A DNA stretch of 64,000 bases from Akkermansiaceae bacterium UBA1518 (GTDB taxonomy: Bacteria; Verrucomicrobiota; Verrucomicrobiia; Verrucomicrobiales; Akkermansiaceae). The notes under the pieces were generated by a model. It saw nothing but the letters and a program-made list of their open reading frames with translations. It was not told where the DNA came from and ran no database searches. Below are positions 8,731 to 18,186 of this stretch, one piece after another. Numbering within the stretch: the stretch's first letter is position 1; the number at the start of each line of letters is the position of its first letter. The position numbers and the translations under genes were made by a program. The DNA lies in contig DCQM01000007.1 of NCBI GenBank assembly GCA_002323895.1, positions 13,886 to 77,885 on the forward strand, given 5' to 3'.

Positions 8731-9300
8731 ATGAAAAAAATAAAAAAACTGGTTTTTTCGGTGCTACTGAGCGTGATTTCCATGAGTCCTGTTTTTGCTG
8801 AGCATCACGAAAAAGCATCAGTGAAAACTTCGACTCTTAAAGAATTTAGGGAGCTGTGTGGCCTTCTTGAGGGGCGTTGGAATACAGATATCCTTTGGAT
8901 AAACGAGTGGCCAGGTGCGAATGCTGTTCGAGGAGAGACTGTCAAGGGCCATTCCAAGGTTACTCGTATCCTAGACGGGGCAGCGTTGGAGATGAAATCA
9001 ATGCAGGGGACAGAGGAAAGCGCTTGGAGGTTATATTACCACCCGGCCACATCTCAGATCCGAAGTCTGTATCTTACGAGTGGCGGAATGGTTGGCCATG
9101 GAACGCTCTTTAAGATAAGCGATACAGAGTATGGCGAGAAGGTTGATGGTGCCCAGAAAGGTGGTGGGGTAATTACTGGCGATATAAAATGGGTTTTTTC
9201 GAATGATAGGAGATCGTTTATGTTAAAATCGAAAAACATTAAGCTGGATGGGAAGCCACTTGGTGAACTCAAAGATCTTTACAAGAAAGTATCTCCCTGA
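8731..9300 (+). CDS. Secreted protein of unknown function with an LEGRW motif
   Basis: The 189 residues begin with a clear Sec signal (KKIKKLVFSVLLSVISMSPVFA). The mature part looks all-beta, with alternating hydrophobic residues, CGLLEGRW near residue 45, and repeated Gly-rich turns (YLTSGGMVGHGTLF, GGGVITGDIKW). This resembles the small beta-barrel DUF1579-like proteins, which share an LEG-x-W start, but the match is only by eye. No catalytic residues are obvious. It is a single gene with a 272-bp upstream gap that shows a short AT-rich inverted repeat around 8620-8637. Confidence 0.75.
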   Translation: MKKIKKLVFSVLLSVISMSPVFAEHHEKASVKTSTLKEFRELCGLLEGRWNTDILWINEWPGANAVRGETVKGHSKVTRILDGAALEMKSMQGTEESAWRLYYHPATSQIRSLYLTSGGMVGHGTLFKISDTEYGEKVDGAQKGGGVITGDIKWVFSNDRRSFMLKSKNIKLDGKPLGELKDLYKKVSP

Positions 9301-9393
9301 CTGCCGAATACCTACTTTTGGTGGAACGGAATGTCAGTCTGAGGCTGGTTACCAAATTGGTGTGGATTGTCAGAAATCAAAAAACAATTTTGA

Positions 9394-9759
9394 TCACCAG
9401 TGTTCGTAGAGATTGAACAGCTTCAATGATCCTTTTTTGGTGACGATGTCGACGGTAATATCGACGTAATTTTGATCTTCAATACCGATCGCGTCATCTA
9501 GGCTATGAATCCGAAAATTTGGGCCGCTTCGTTTCCATACTCCAGAAAGTGTCCCCTGTATTGAGCCGCCGTCATTAAGAACAGTCCTAGCGAATCCTGT
9601 AAAGCTACCCTTTGTTTCTTGTGAATCTGAGGGGGTTAATTTGTGGTTAAAGTAGACGTGTCCATATTTACCGATCTCACCTTCATAATTGAGGGTGATT
9701 TGGTCTTTTTCCATAAATACCCCCGTAAGGGTAACATCTGCTTCAATTGCAAGTTTCAT
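9394..9759 (-). CDS. Small beta-rich protein of unknown function
   Basis: 121 residues with no signal peptide or membrane segment. The pattern (ITLNYEGEIGKYGHVYFNHKL, then GFARTVLNDGGSIQGTLSGVWKR) suggests a small antiparallel beta-barrel such as a lipocalin-like or DUF3224-like fold, so binding of a small ligand is conceivable. It starts with ATG at 9759. It is flanked by a convergent gene on the left and a same-strand gene starting at 10451 with a 119-bp gap. I do not recognise it. Confidence 0.6.
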   Translation of the reverse strand: MKLAIEADVTLTGVFMEKDQITLNYEGEIGKYGHVYFNHKLTPSDSQETKGSFTGFARTVLNDGGSIQGTLSGVWKRSGPNFRIHSLDDAIGIEDQNYVDITVDIVTKKGSLKLFNLYEHW

Positions 9760-9878
9760 AAGCTCAATATTTACATGATTATAATTCGGAACACGATTGG
9801 ATAAACCCTCTTTGGTTTAAAGCGAAAAACGAATGAGCTTTGTGTCACTCAAATTTGAATCACGATAGGGGTGGTCGG

Positions 9879-10451
9879 CTAACCTTTGTTTACTCGAATA
9901 ATCTTTCCATTTTTGATAGAAAAATTGAGGCGCTCTGGGCGATAATCCGCCGTTACGCCTTGCGGGTTTCCGTCGATTTCGATCACTCGAGATGGTAGTT
10001 TGTTACTTTGCGCAAGTTCTTGAGCTTCCTTTAGTGTTAGCCCAATAAAAGATTTTTCATTAAGCTGTTTGGGAGACGAATAAACTTCAGAAGCGGTAAT
10101 AAGTAATTTTGCTAACTCCTCATCGGTGACAGCTTTATACCCTTTACTATAATTCCAAGTCTGGCCCGTGACATAGACTTCACGAGGAAGTTTTTGGAGC
10201 TTTGTTGGAATATTTACTGATGTTTCAGCCTTTGATATTACAGCTGCAGCTAAACCCTCTTTTTTCTGAGCTTCGCACACGACGAGAAGCTGGTTCGCTT
10301 TTTTGTAGATCCTGCTGATTCTGATCGTCCAAGCTGGGCTGGGAACATCAATAGAAACTACCACGGGCGTTGATGAAGAAACTTTGGAGCCAAAGGAAAG
10401 TGAAGCTAGTCCTATACTTAAAAAACAAAGGAGGATTTTGGGGTGAACCAT
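9879..10451 (-). CDS. Secreted protein of unknown function
   Basis: 190 residues starting with a signal-like segment (HPKILLCFLSIGLASLSFGS). The mature part has a beta-rich first half (WTIRISRIYKKANQLLVVCE) that resembles a protease-inhibitor-like or small beta-sandwich domain, then a helical stretch and a C-terminal region with ITADYRPERLNFSIKNGKII-like pattern (GVTADYRPERLNF), which recalls potato-inhibitor or I78-type inhibitor ends (GxxTxDYRxxRLN). The I78 inhibitor resemblance is only by motif: these inhibitors end with a DYRPxRLN segment, as seen here. A role as a peptidase inhibitor is therefore a reasonable guess, not a firm call. Confidence 0.65.
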   Translation of the reverse strand: MVHPKILLCFLSIGLASLSFGSKVSSSTPVVVSIDVPSPAWTIRISRIYKKANQLLVVCEAQKKEGLAAAVISKAETSVNIPTKLQKLPREVYVTGQTWNYSKGYKAVTDEELAKLLITASEVYSSPKQLNEKSFIGLTLKEAQELAQSNKLPSRVIEIDGNPQGVTADYRPERLNFSIKNGKIIRVNKG

Positions 10452-10672
10452 AAAGTAGATTAGACGAGCAGAGAGACCTTTGCTAGAAAGTTTCTTTCAG
10501 CGCAACGAGAGGGCGATTCCATAAAAGGTTGCCAGTAGGTATGCTTGCTGTAACGGCCCTGATTGTCGTTTTAAATGAAAATACTTACGAGCGCGTCTGG
10601 CATTTTAAGGCAACTCAACTAGTCGAGTTGCATGAGATTGACTTGCGAGAGTCATCTTAGTAGTTTTCAAGT

Positions 10673-11161
10673 ATGTCCTTCACACTCTTAATCCGACTGC
10701 TCTGCGCAGCCTTGATATTCCAGCTGTCAAGTTGTGTTCCGGCGACGCAAACAGGCACTAGTTATTCGCGTCGTGAAGCCCGTGTTTTACAACAGGTGAA
10801 AATTGGCAAAGTATTAGAGGTAGCCGAAGTTGTCATCGAAGGAACAAAAAGTGGTGCAGGTGGTATTGTAGGCGGCGCTGTGGGTGCTATAGCAGGTCGC
10901 AACACGGGCAGTGGTGCTGGCGGAGAGATTGCAGCAGTGTTGGGAGGTGCTGTGGGTTCAGTCGTGGGTGCGAAAATAGAAGAAGCAAGAACGCGCGCTA
11001 GCGGTCGTGAATACACTATCAGGCTGGAAAACGGCGAGGTGGTATCGGTGGTTCAAGCCTTTGATCCAAAGATTCCAATCTTTGCGGGGGATGATGTGAA
11101 GTTGCTATCGCAAAAGGGGAGCTATCGTGTCACACGGCTCAATACTGCAGGTCGGCGTTAA
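10673..11161 (+). CDS. Glycine-zipper outer-membrane lipoprotein, SlyB/Pcp-like
   Basis: 162 residues with a lipoprotein signal (LLCAALIFQLSSC, lipobox LSSC), so it is probably anchored in the outer or inner membrane. The middle holds two glycine-zipper hairpin segments (GAGGIVGGAVGAIAGRNTGS and AAVLGGAVGSVVGAKIEEA), the hallmark of the 2TM glycine-zipper family that includes SlyB and Pcp. The C-terminal part (EYTIRLENGEVVSVVQA) is the small beta domain usual in that family. These proteins stabilise the outer membrane and often respond to envelope stress. It is a single gene. Confidence 0.85.
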   Translation: MSFTLLIRLLCAALIFQLSSCVPATQTGTSYSRREARVLQQVKIGKVLEVAEVVIEGTKSGAGGIVGGAVGAIAGRNTGSGAGGEIAAVLGGAVGSVVGAKIEEARTRASGREYTIRLENGEVVSVVQAFDPKIPIFAGDDVKLLSQKGSYRVTRLNTAGRR

Positions 11162-11367
11162 TTGCATCATCCAATCTTTGAGGGCATCAAGACATTTTTA
11201 GTTCTACTCAAAACTTCCTATTAGGGGAGGGGAGAGCCTGGAAAAATGGGCGAGATTAGATTAGGGCCCAAACGGGTTTTCATACTGTTGCCTCCGATTG
11301 CTACCCGGTTTAATTGTGCTTTTCCGGAGGGGGATGGTTGCGACTTCTGCGACGAAAGTCGAACACC

Positions 11368-12097
11368 CTAGCGTTTGCGGCGGAGGCCTGCAAAGATCCC
11401 AGCGATCCCGATTAAAATCATCGAGCTAGGCTCAGGAACTGGCGTCAATCCCCAGCTGCTGGCTGCAGGGATAGAAGCTGGAGCGTCTTCATTTACATAA
11501 AGGTTTCCAGCAAGTGAGTCTGGTCCCAAAATATCTGAGCCTGTTCCTTTGAATGAAGAGGCGTTAAACTGAAGGAGGTTCGCATCTTCGTCAATCCCCG
11601 CAAGATCAGCTGCCGTCACTCCCAAAGCCAGTGTCGTTTCCACCAGCAATATTTGCAACGTCGCCGGGTAGATTGAATGCATTCGTGACTGTTGATAATC
11701 CGTCTGTTGCGGTAACCGTTAAAATGTCGGTTGAAGTGGAAAGGTCCGCATCAAGTCGAATCGAAATGACCGAACCTGCGAATTCTGAAATATCAACGGA
11801 GAACATGGAGTCATTAGCGGGTGAGGATACCAAATAATCTCCCCGATCCTGGTAAACCGTAAGGTCGGAGCCGATTACGACAAGTGCTACGCCGGTTCCG
11901 TCGCCTCCTGCTTCAAAAATCACGTCGTTGGTCCCGTCAACAACGTAGCCAGCATCAAGAGTCCAATCTGGAACATTGGTCACAGGGTCGTCAGTCCTAG
12001 AAACGCCTGGAACTAGGTTGATGATGGCTCCACTTACTGGAAGAAGTGCTGATGAAGCTGAGAGAAAAACAAGAAAAGATCTCAAATTGCGGAGCAT
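11368..12097 (-). pseudogene. PEP-CTERM sorting-domain protein, split by a +1 frameshift
   Basis: The first frame (12097 down to 11606) gives a signal peptide (FLVFLSASSALLPVSGA) and a beta-rich, Asp/Thr-rich passenger that stops early. The other frame picks up at the same place and ends with a textbook PEP-CTERM anchor: VPEPSSMILIGIAGIFAGL followed by RRKR. Removing one base from the GGG run read on the minus strand (plus-strand CCC at 11621-11623) joins the halves as NDTGFG-VTAADLAGIDED without a stop. It may be a real pseudogene, a homopolymer sequencing error, or phase variation. PEP-CTERM proteins are sorted by exosortase and are tied to exopolysaccharide and floc formation. The passenger is not recognisable. 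Confidence 0.8.
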
Positions 12098-12185
12098 GGA
12101 GACGTTTACTGTTTTTTGATTGTTGAGTCAAATCTATGTCACTTTTTTATGCGAACTCAGGGATCTGACGGGGTCCGTCAACGAT

Positions 12186-12920
12186 TTAGTTGATGAGGCG
12201 GCGGAGAAGAAATGGATCGGATTGATCCTTGCTGTCATAAGCAAAGGGTTCCCAGCCTGCAGGAATTTTCTGTCCATTAGATGTTTTAACTTCCCATTTC
12301 TGCTTCGAATCCCAATTTCCTGTTGTGCACCGGCGGAGAAGAAATGGATCGGATTGATCCTCCCAATCATACCCAAAGGGTTCCCAACCTTCAGGAATCT
12401 CTAGCCCGTTCGAAGTCGTTACTTCCCAATTTTGTTTCCTGTCCCATTTTCCTGAAGTGCATCGGCGGAGAAGAAACGGATCTGATTGATCCTTACAATC
12501 ATAAGTGAAGGGCTCCCAGCCGACTGGAATCTTTAGCCCCGCCGTCTTGATTTCCCATTTTTGTTCAAGATCCCACTGGGTTGAAGAGCTCTGGCGAAGA
12601 AGGACCGGATCTGATTCGTCGTTTCCGTCGTAGCCAAACGGTTCCCAACCTACAGGAATTTTAAATCCTGCTGTCATGACTTTCCAACTGCGCTTTTTAT
12701 TCCATTTGGATGAAGAACTGCGACGAAGGAGGTAGGGATCCTGTTCATCAAAACTATCAAAATTAAAAGGTTCCCAGCCCGCGGGAATCTTTTGGCCGTC
12801 AGATGTTTTAATTTGCCAGCCATCCGTCAAGATGGTCTCTGACTTTAGAGCGCCTTCCTCACATTGGATGGCAAAGGTTGAGCATCCTAGGAGAGGAATT
12901 GCTTTCATTAATATTTTCAT
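12186..12920 (-). CDS. Putative lipoprotein built of five 43-44-residue WEPF repeats
   Basis: I do not recognise the family. I chose ATG at 12920; a TTG five codons upstream is also open. The N-terminus (MKILMKAIPLLGC) looks like a lipoprotein signal with lipobox LLGC. The rest is five tandem repeats of 43, 43, 44 and 44 residue spacing, each with IP-x-GWEPF-x-(Y/F)D followed by (D/E)(Q/S)-D-P-(F)-LLRR and then a W-D-x-K-x-x-W-E-(V/I)-K/T-T strand. Such Trp-rich short repeats suggest a beta-propeller or beta-solenoid that binds a surface ligand. It lies 88 bp upstream of the PEP-CTERM gene on the same strand, so the two may be co-transcribed. Confidence 0.75.
   Translation of the reverse strand: MKILMKAIPLLGCSTFAIQCEEGALKSETILTDGWQIKTSDGQKIPAGWEPFNFDSFDEQDPYLLRRSSSSKWNKKRSWKVMTAGFKIPVGWEPFGYDGNDESDPVLLRQSSSTQWDLEQKWEIKTAGLKIPVGWEPFTYDCKDQSDPFLLRRCTSGKWDRKQNWEVTTSNGLEIPEGWEPFGYDWEDQSDPFLLRRCTTGNWDSKQKWEVKTSNGQKIPAGWEPFAYDSKDQSDPFLLRRLIN
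12195..12824 (-). repeat. Five tandem coding repeats of about 130 bp (WEPF repeats)
   Basis: The conserved Trp of GWEPF recurs at residues 54, 97, 140, 184 and 228 of the longest frame, giving periods of 129, 129, 132 and 132 bp. Units 3-5 are more alike (DQSDPFLLRR with a following Cys-Thr) than units 1-2 (EQDPYLLRR, ESDPVLLRQ with Ser-Ser-Ser), which suggests recent duplication at the C-terminal end. Confidence 0.85.
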
Positions 12921-13079
12921 AACCAAAATTCGCAATACCCTATAAGATAGTTCTCTACAAGGATTTCTTAGTAAAAAAGACGAGTTAGAAATTTTTAAGC
13001 GTGAGTGAGATCATGCGTTTTTTTGAGTTCAAAATGACGATCATAGTAGCTACCTAAATTTTATTGAATGGCAGATAAG

Positions 13080-14147
13080 CTAGTAATCCTCGACCGGGCT
13101 TTGGCTGGGCCGATCTAGCTCAAAGCGTTCTTTTCCGATAACTTCGCTAGTCAATTGGGTCATTTCTTCGTTGAGATCCTTCCACTTTGATTCCGTGAAA
13201 TCTGGTGGGCGACATAGGTTGAAGCGTTGATTTTCGATACGAAGAAGAGAATCCGGGTCCTCATCAATCTGAAGACTATTTAGAACCTCTGGGAGATTGG
13301 CCATGTTGTGGCAAATTAGGGCAATATCAGCTCCGGCTTCGAGGGCCAATTTGATATCGTTGCCCCGTCCGTAATGATTCACGATGGCACCCATGTCGAG
13401 GTCGTCGGTGAGGATGAGTCCATTATAACCAAGTTGATATCGAAGCAGGCCTGTAAGAATGGTTCGACTCAGTGAAGCCGGCATTTCTGGATCTATTTTT
13501 GGAAAGTGGAGGTGGCATGCCATGATCGCGTCTAGCTCCGGCATGAGCGCGGTATATGGGAGAAGATCAGCTTTTAATAAATCTTCTTTGCTCGCATCAG
13601 CTACGGGGAGGTCATGATGTGGGTCGCTCAGAGCGAGCCCGTTCGAAGGAAAGTGTTTACCGCAGGAGAGAATGGTTTGCTTTCGCATCCAGCGATTAAA
13701 AATACCCGCGTTGTTAATGACAGTCTGGGAGTGATTTCCCCAACATCTTCCCCGAAGCCCATTGTTTTGTTCTGGAAAATGATCAAGATCAAGGACGGGA
13801 GCGAAATTTAGATTGATGCCGAGAATTTGGAGGAGCTGGCCGGTAAGGGCCCCAAATTGTGCAATTTGACGGGGCGTTGCTTTTTTAGAAAATGTTGCAG
13901 CGTCCGGTGGTGCACAGCTAAACTCTCTGGTGCGCCAGACACGTCCACCTTCCTGGTCGATCGAGATGAAAGGGCGGTGTTGTGAGATCGAATTGAGCGA
14001 ATCAGTGAGTCCTCGAATCTGTTCGGCTGAGACCAGATTACGCGAAAAGAGAATGTAGCCAGCCGGTTGGATCTCACGGAAAAGAGATTTTTCCTCTGAT
14101 GTGAGTTCAGGGCCGGAAAGGCCAACAATCAACCGAGATGCCTTCAT
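13080..14147 (-). CDS. nagZ: Glycoside hydrolase family 3, beta-N-acetylhexosaminidase (NagZ-type)
   Basis: 355 residues, the length of single-domain cytoplasmic NagZ enzymes. Key pieces are SIDQEGGRV near the start, [16 protein letters not shown] with DPHHDLP (the His-Asp loop that acts as acid/base in NagZ), [18 protein letters not shown], and [10 protein letters not shown] with the nucleophile Asp. NagZ removes N-acetylglucosamine from peptidoglycan fragments for recycling. The usual KHFPGHG is KHFPSNG here, a small deviation. The start codon overlaps the pyrG stop by four bases (14144-14147), so it is translationally coupled as the last gene of kdsB-pyrG-nagZ. No obvious signal peptide is seen. 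Confidence 0.88.
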   Translation of the reverse strand: MKASRLIVGLSGPELTSEEKSLFREIQPAGYILFSRNLVSAEQIRGLTDSLNSISQHRPFISIDQEGGRVWRTREFSCAPPDAATFSKKATPRQIAQFGALTGQLLQILGINLNFAPVLDLDHFPEQNNGLRGRCWGNHSQTVINNAGIFNRWMRKQTILSCGKHFPSNGLALSDPHHDLPVADASKEDLLKADLLPYTALMPELDAIMACHLHFPKIDPEMPASLSRTILTGLLRYQLGYNGLILTDDLDMGAIVNHYGRGNDIKLALEAGADIALICHNMANLPEVLNSLQIDEDPDSLLRIENQRFNLCRPPDFTESKWKDLNEEMTQLTSEVIGKERFELDRPSQSPVEDY

Positions 14148-15748
14148 GAATTCTCAAGGGAGGCTGCGATGAGTCCCGAGAAAAGCGGGTGAGGTTGATT
14201 TGGTTTAGATTTAAATTCGGGATGAAACTGAGCACCGATGAAAAAAGGATGGTCCGCAATCTCAATAATTTCGACAAGGCCTTCGTTTTGCGAAACCGAA
14301 GCGATAGTGAGGCCACATTTCTCGAGCTGTTCACGATAGGTTGGGTTGAATTCCCAGCGATGGCGATGGCGTTCGTGGATCGTATCGGTTTGACCATAAA
14401 AATCGTAAGATTTTGTACCTGGATAGATGGTCGAAGCACACGATCCTAGGCGCATAGACGCTCCCATGTCGACGATACCTTGTTGTTCTTCCTGAAGGCT
14501 AATCACGGGGTGCTCGGTTTCTTTATTGAATTCGGTCGAATTAGCTCCAGCCAAACCACAAACATTCCGAGCAAACTCGATCGTGGCAATCTGCATTCCG
14601 AGACATATTCCGAGGTAGGGGATTTTGTTTTCGCGGGCATATTGGGCTGCCAAAATTTTACCCTCGGTGCCTCGTTCTCCGAATCCGCCCGGAACGAGGA
14701 TACCACTGACATTGCCAATAATGGTTTGCGCGCTCTCCTTTTCGAGATCTTCAGCATCGATCTTAATGATGTTAACCCTGGTGTCGTGCTCGGCACCGGC
14801 GATGGTGAGCGATTCGTAAATTGATTTATAAGCGTCGTTGAGTTCGATGTATTTACCAACAACAGCGATCGAAGTCGACTTGGATGGGCTGACCAAGCGG
14901 TCTACAAAGCTCTGCCACTCTGAAAGATTAGGCGTTTTTGATTGAAGCCCGAGAGAGTCGACTACAAGGCGATCAATTTTGTCTTTACGAAGGTCTAGTG
15001 GGCATTCGTAAATGGTGTTCTCGACATCGCGAAAGGCGACGACATTTTTCTTTCCGACATTGCAAAACATCGCAATCTTCCGCCTGTTGTCATCGTCAAG
15101 ATGGTGCTCGGTTCGGCAGATAATGATGTCTGGTTGAATCCCGATTTCGCGAAGCTTCGCGACTGATTGCTGGGTTGGTTTGGTTTTGATTTCTCCAGCA
15201 GCTTTCACCATTGGAAGAAGGGTGACGTGAATGAAGCAGACGTTTTCAGAACCAACTTCGAGGGCGAACTGGCGTAGTGCTTCGAGGAAAAGGTGGCCCT
15301 CGATATCGCCAACCGTTCCGCCAATCTCGGTGATGATAACATCAGAATCACTATTTTTCTCAGTAGCTATCTTGAGTCGTCCTTTAATCTCGTCCGTGAC
15401 ATGGGGGATGAATTGAACAGTGGCACCTAGGTATTTTCCGGCTCGCTCATTTTTAATGACGTTTTCAAAAATTTGTCCGGAACTGAGACTGTTGACTTGG
15501 GAAAGGTTGCCGTGGGTGAATCTCTCGTAGTGCCCCAAATCAAGATCAGTTTCCGCTCCGTCATCAAGTACGTAAACCTCACCATGCTGATAGGGTGACA
15601 TTGTGCCGGGGTCGACGTTGAGGTAGGGATCAAATTTCTGAAGGGTGACCTTCAGCCCCCGGTGTTCGAGTAGGGTGCCTATGGAGGCCGCAGCAAGTCC
15701 TTTTCCAAGTGAGGAGACGACTCCTCCGGTGACGAAGATATATTTCAT
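14144..15748 (-). CDS. pyrG: CTP synthase
   Basis: Converts UTP to CTP using ATP and glutamine, the last step of pyrimidine nucleotide synthesis. The 534-residue protein begins with the synthetase signature [20 protein letters not shown], contains GGTVGDIE and KTKPTQQSV, and ends with a class I glutaminase domain: GICLGMQ carries the nucleophile Cys, and the HPEFKSKP segment carries His and Glu of the triad. The length is normal for the family (about 530-550). It starts with ATG, overlapping the end of kdsB by four bases, and its own stop overlaps nagZ, indicating one operon. Confidence 0.98.
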   Translation of the reverse strand: MKYIFVTGGVVSSLGKGLAAASIGTLLEHRGLKVTLQKFDPYLNVDPGTMSPYQHGEVYVLDDGAETDLDLGHYERFTHGNLSQVNSLSSGQIFENVIKNERAGKYLGATVQFIPHVTDEIKGRLKIATEKNSDSDVIITEIGGTVGDIEGHLFLEALRQFALEVGSENVCFIHVTLLPMVKAAGEIKTKPTQQSVAKLREIGIQPDIIICRTEHHLDDDNRRKIAMFCNVGKKNVVAFRDVENTIYECPLDLRKDKIDRLVVDSLGLQSKTPNLSEWQSFVDRLVSPSKSTSIAVVGKYIELNDAYKSIYESLTIAGAEHDTRVNIIKIDAEDLEKESAQTIIGNVSGILVPGGFGERGTEGKILAAQYARENKIPYLGICLGMQIATIEFARNVCGLAGANSTEFNKETEHPVISLQEEQQGIVDMGASMRLGSCASTIYPGTKSYDFYGQTDTIHERHRHRWEFNPTYREQLEKCGLTIASVSQNEGLVEIIEIADHPFFIGAQFHPEFKSKPNQPHPLFSGLIAASLENS

Positions 15749-16518
15749 TGAGATAAGGCAAGCAGGGATTCGATGAGCGGGATTTGATCAGGAGAGTCGA
15801 GGCCGATGGCTTCGTGTTCGGTGAGATGGACGCGGATCGATGCGCCATTTTCAAGGGCCCGCAGCTGTTCTAGTCCTTCGGCTATTTCGAGGGACGAGGG
15901 GGGAAGAGTGATGAAGTGCTTAAGGAAGTCGACTTGGTAGCCGTAAATCCCCAAATGGCGGTAGGTTGGAAGAGAGGGGGTGTCACTTCGGCGAAAGGGA
16001 ATGGGAGAACGTGAAAAGTAGAGCGCGTTTTGGTTTCGATCGATGACCAGCTTTACGATGTTTGGATCTGCAATGAGCTCGGGATTATCTAGGGAACTGC
16101 CTGCGGTAATCATGGGGATATCGCAGTTATTGCGTAACTCTCTTGCAAGGGTGTCGACTAGCTCTGGCTCCAATAAAGGTTCGTCGCCTTGAATATTGAT
16201 AACATGGGTGGCAGCTTCGCATTTTTCGGCGGCCTCCGCAATGCGGTCTGTTCCGCTGGGGTGATCAGATCGGGTTTGGATGACCTTTGCTCCAATTCTT
16301 TCGCAAAGAGCGGCGATACGATCGTCATCGGTTGCGATAACTAGCTCATCCAGTTCAGTGCACAGAGTTGCTCTCTCGAAAACGTGCTGGAGGAGTGGTT
16401 TTCCTAAAAGCGGATGAAGGGGCTTTCCGGGGAAGCGGGAGGAGGCCCAGCGGGCCGGGATGATGCCAATAATATGAGATTTCTCTTTTTCCCTGCTCAA
16501 ATATACTCGTGGTTTCAA
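15745..16518 (-). CDS. kdsB: 3-deoxy-manno-octulosonate cytidylyltransferase (CMP-Kdo synthetase)
   Basis: Activates Kdo with CTP to make CMP-Kdo for the LPS core, in the cytoplasm. The N-terminal nucleotide-binding motif [15 protein letters not shown] is typical, followed by [29 protein letters not shown] and the FSRSPIPF segment. At about 250 residues it matches the family. The frame has no ATG before the motif: the longest start is TTG at 16518 and a second TTG lies seven codons on, so the exact start is uncertain. First gene of the operon with pyrG, which supplies its CTP, a common and sensible pairing. It implies an outer membrane with Kdo-containing LPS. Confidence 0.95.
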   Translation of the reverse strand: MKPRVYLSREKEKSHIIGIIPARWASSRFPGKPLHPLLGKPLLQHVFERATLCTELDELVIATDDDRIAALCERIGAKVIQTRSDHPSGTDRIAEAAEKCEAATHVINIQGDEPLLEPELVDTLARELRNNCDIPMITAGSSLDNPELIADPNIVKLVIDRNQNALYFSRSPIPFRRSDTPSLPTYRHLGIYGYQVDFLKHFITLPPSSLEIAEGLEQLRALENGASIRVHLTEHEAIGLDSPDQIPLIESLLALSQ

Positions 16519-16620
16519 GAGATTATGCAGAGGTCTTTAACCTCACAAGGCTATTCATGTGGTAGAGACATTTTGTGGATAAGTGGTCATCGACAGAATG
16601 GTTGAGGTTTGTAGGTTCCC

Positions 16621-18186
16621 ATGATGGAATTTACGGGATTGGATTGGGCCGTGGTAGTTGGCTATATGGTTTTGACTACTTGGATTGGGCATCGCATGTC
16701 GGGGAACCAAGCCAATATCAAAGACTTTTTCCTGGGCGGGAAGACCTTGCCGTGGTGGTCGGTGAGTGGCTCGATGATTGCGACTGAGATCAGCGCGCTG
16801 ACGTTTATTGGTGTCCCCGGAATGGTTTATGCGTTGGAGGGCGACTGGACCTATTTGCAATGGGGGTTAGGATCGATCATTGCTCGATTTTTCGTGGCTC
16901 AATGGCTTGTTCCTCTTTACTACGAAAAAGAGATTTACAGTCCTTATGACTTTATTGGTGACCGCCTAGGTGAGATGGCGCGGTGGTTGGTAACTGGTCT
17001 TTTTTCGTTAGGATCAATTTTGGGTCAGAGCGTGCGAGTTCTGGTGACGGCTATCATTCTTGAGGTGGTCACAGGTCTCGACGCCCGGCTTTGTATTGTC
17101 GTGATTGGAGTGATTGCGATTCTTTGGACTTTTATGGGTGGGATGAGAACAGTGATCTGGACCGATGTGATGCAATTTGTGCTTTTTATTTGCGGAGGAG
17201 TTCTGGCGCTGGGGTTGCTAATCTATCATATTGGGTGGAGTGAGGTTGTTCAGTTAAATCAAGTGGTGGTTGATGGTAGAGAAGTAGATAAGATGAAAGT
17301 CTTCAATTTGACCTCTGTTTTTCAGGAGCCAGGTCTGCGCTACACTCTGTGGGTTGGATTGCTGGCGATGCCGTTTCAGAATTTCACGGCGTTTGGAGTG
17401 GACCAGCTTAATACGCAAAGGATGTTTTGTTGCGGGAATATAGAGGATGCTCGCAAGGCGATGCGCTGGAGTAGCGTTTCAATTGTAATTACCGTCTTAA
17501 TGCTTGCGGTAGGAGCTGGTCTGTTTGCCTGGTATCAAAAATTTGTCCCTGATGCCGACCTTGCGGCGAAGTTTGGAGAGAATTCAAATTTTGTATTTCC
17601 AACTTGGATCGTAAACGAAGTCCCGATGGGGATTAGTGGATTGATTCTTGCTGGTGCCTTTGCGGCAGCAATCTCAAGTCTGGATTCGATCCTGGCAGCG
17701 CTCAGTCAAACTAGTTTATCGATAATCTATGGTCGCAATCGAATGGAGAGTGAGGGTGATGGGGCAGAAATGGTCAAAAAGTCTCGGGTCGCCGTTTGTA
17801 TTTGGGGAGTTGTTTTAACTTTGGCCGGACTCGTTCTTTGGTGGATCTACTCAAATAATGAGGACAGTGATCTCATTGGGCTGGCCTTCGGAATGGTTGC
17901 CTACACATACGGGCCGTTGTTGGGAGTTTTGATGGCGGCTCTGCTGCCTTGGAAGGCTTCAACTCGGGGTCTAATCGTTGGAACAGTTATGTCGGTTTTG
18001 TTAGTGGCATGGTTTCGCCCAGAATTGATGATCGTTCTTGAAAGTATTGGGATGCGGGGCATCGCAGAGAGTTTGATGGAGATGCGGCCCAAGCTGGCAT
18101 CTGAGTGGTTTTTCCCATTAAATGCAGCGATCACTTACTGTTGTGGTTGGTTCGGTGGCTTTATCGCGAAGAAAGAGGGCGCCTAG
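16621..18186 (+). CDS. Sodium:solute symporter (SSS family)
   Basis: A 521-residue inner-membrane protein with about 13 hydrophobic helices. The N-terminal half carries the SSS landmarks: a first helix VVVGYMVLTTWIG, then DFFLGGKTLPWWSVSGSMIA, SALTFIGVPGM and FMGGMRTVIWTDVMQF, which includes sodium-site and substrate-site regions; SSLDSILAALSQTS in the later helix provides the conserved Ser and Asp of the Na2 site. It couples Na+ entry to uptake of a sugar, carboxylate or similar solute; the substrate is not predictable. Divergent from kdsB, with a 102-bp gap holding one perfect DnaA box at 16574-16582. Confidence 0.93.
   Translation: MMEFTGLDWAVVVGYMVLTTWIGHRMSGNQANIKDFFLGGKTLPWWSVSGSMIATEISALTFIGVPGMVYALEGDWTYLQWGLGSIIARFFVAQWLVPLYYEKEIYSPYDFIGDRLGEMARWLVTGLFSLGSILGQSVRVLVTAIILEVVTGLDARLCIVVIGVIAILWTFMGGMRTVIWTDVMQFVLFICGGVLALGLLIYHIGWSEVVQLNQVVVDGREVDKMKVFNLTSVFQEPGLRYTLWVGLLAMPFQNFTAFGVDQLNTQRMFCCGNIEDARKAMRWSSVSIVITVLMLAVGAGLFAWYQKFVPDADLAAKFGENSNFVFPTWIVNEVPMGISGLILAGAFAAAISSLDSILAALSQTSLSIIYGRNRMESEGDGAEMVKKSRVAVCIWGVVLTLAGLVLWWIYSNNEDSDLIGLAFGMVAYTYGPLLGVLMAALLPWKASTRGLIVGTVMSVLLVAWFRPELMIVLESIGMRGIAESLMEMRPKLASEWFFPLNAAITYCCGWFGGFIAKKEGA

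Noticed and set aside
11606..11682. Selenocysteine as the explanation for the split PEP-CTERM gene
   Set aside because: The two halves are in different frames, and the TGA-terminated frame meets another TGA within a few codons. A frameshift fits; a recoded stop does not.
12195..12824. CRISPR-like array in the repeated region
   Set aside because: Period of about 130 bp, no spacers, and the repeats keep the coding frame.
16574..16582. A perfect DnaA box between kdsB and the symporter gene
   Set aside because: A single nine-base match is expected by chance in a genome of this size, and no second perfect box lies within several hundred bases. Not called as an origin.
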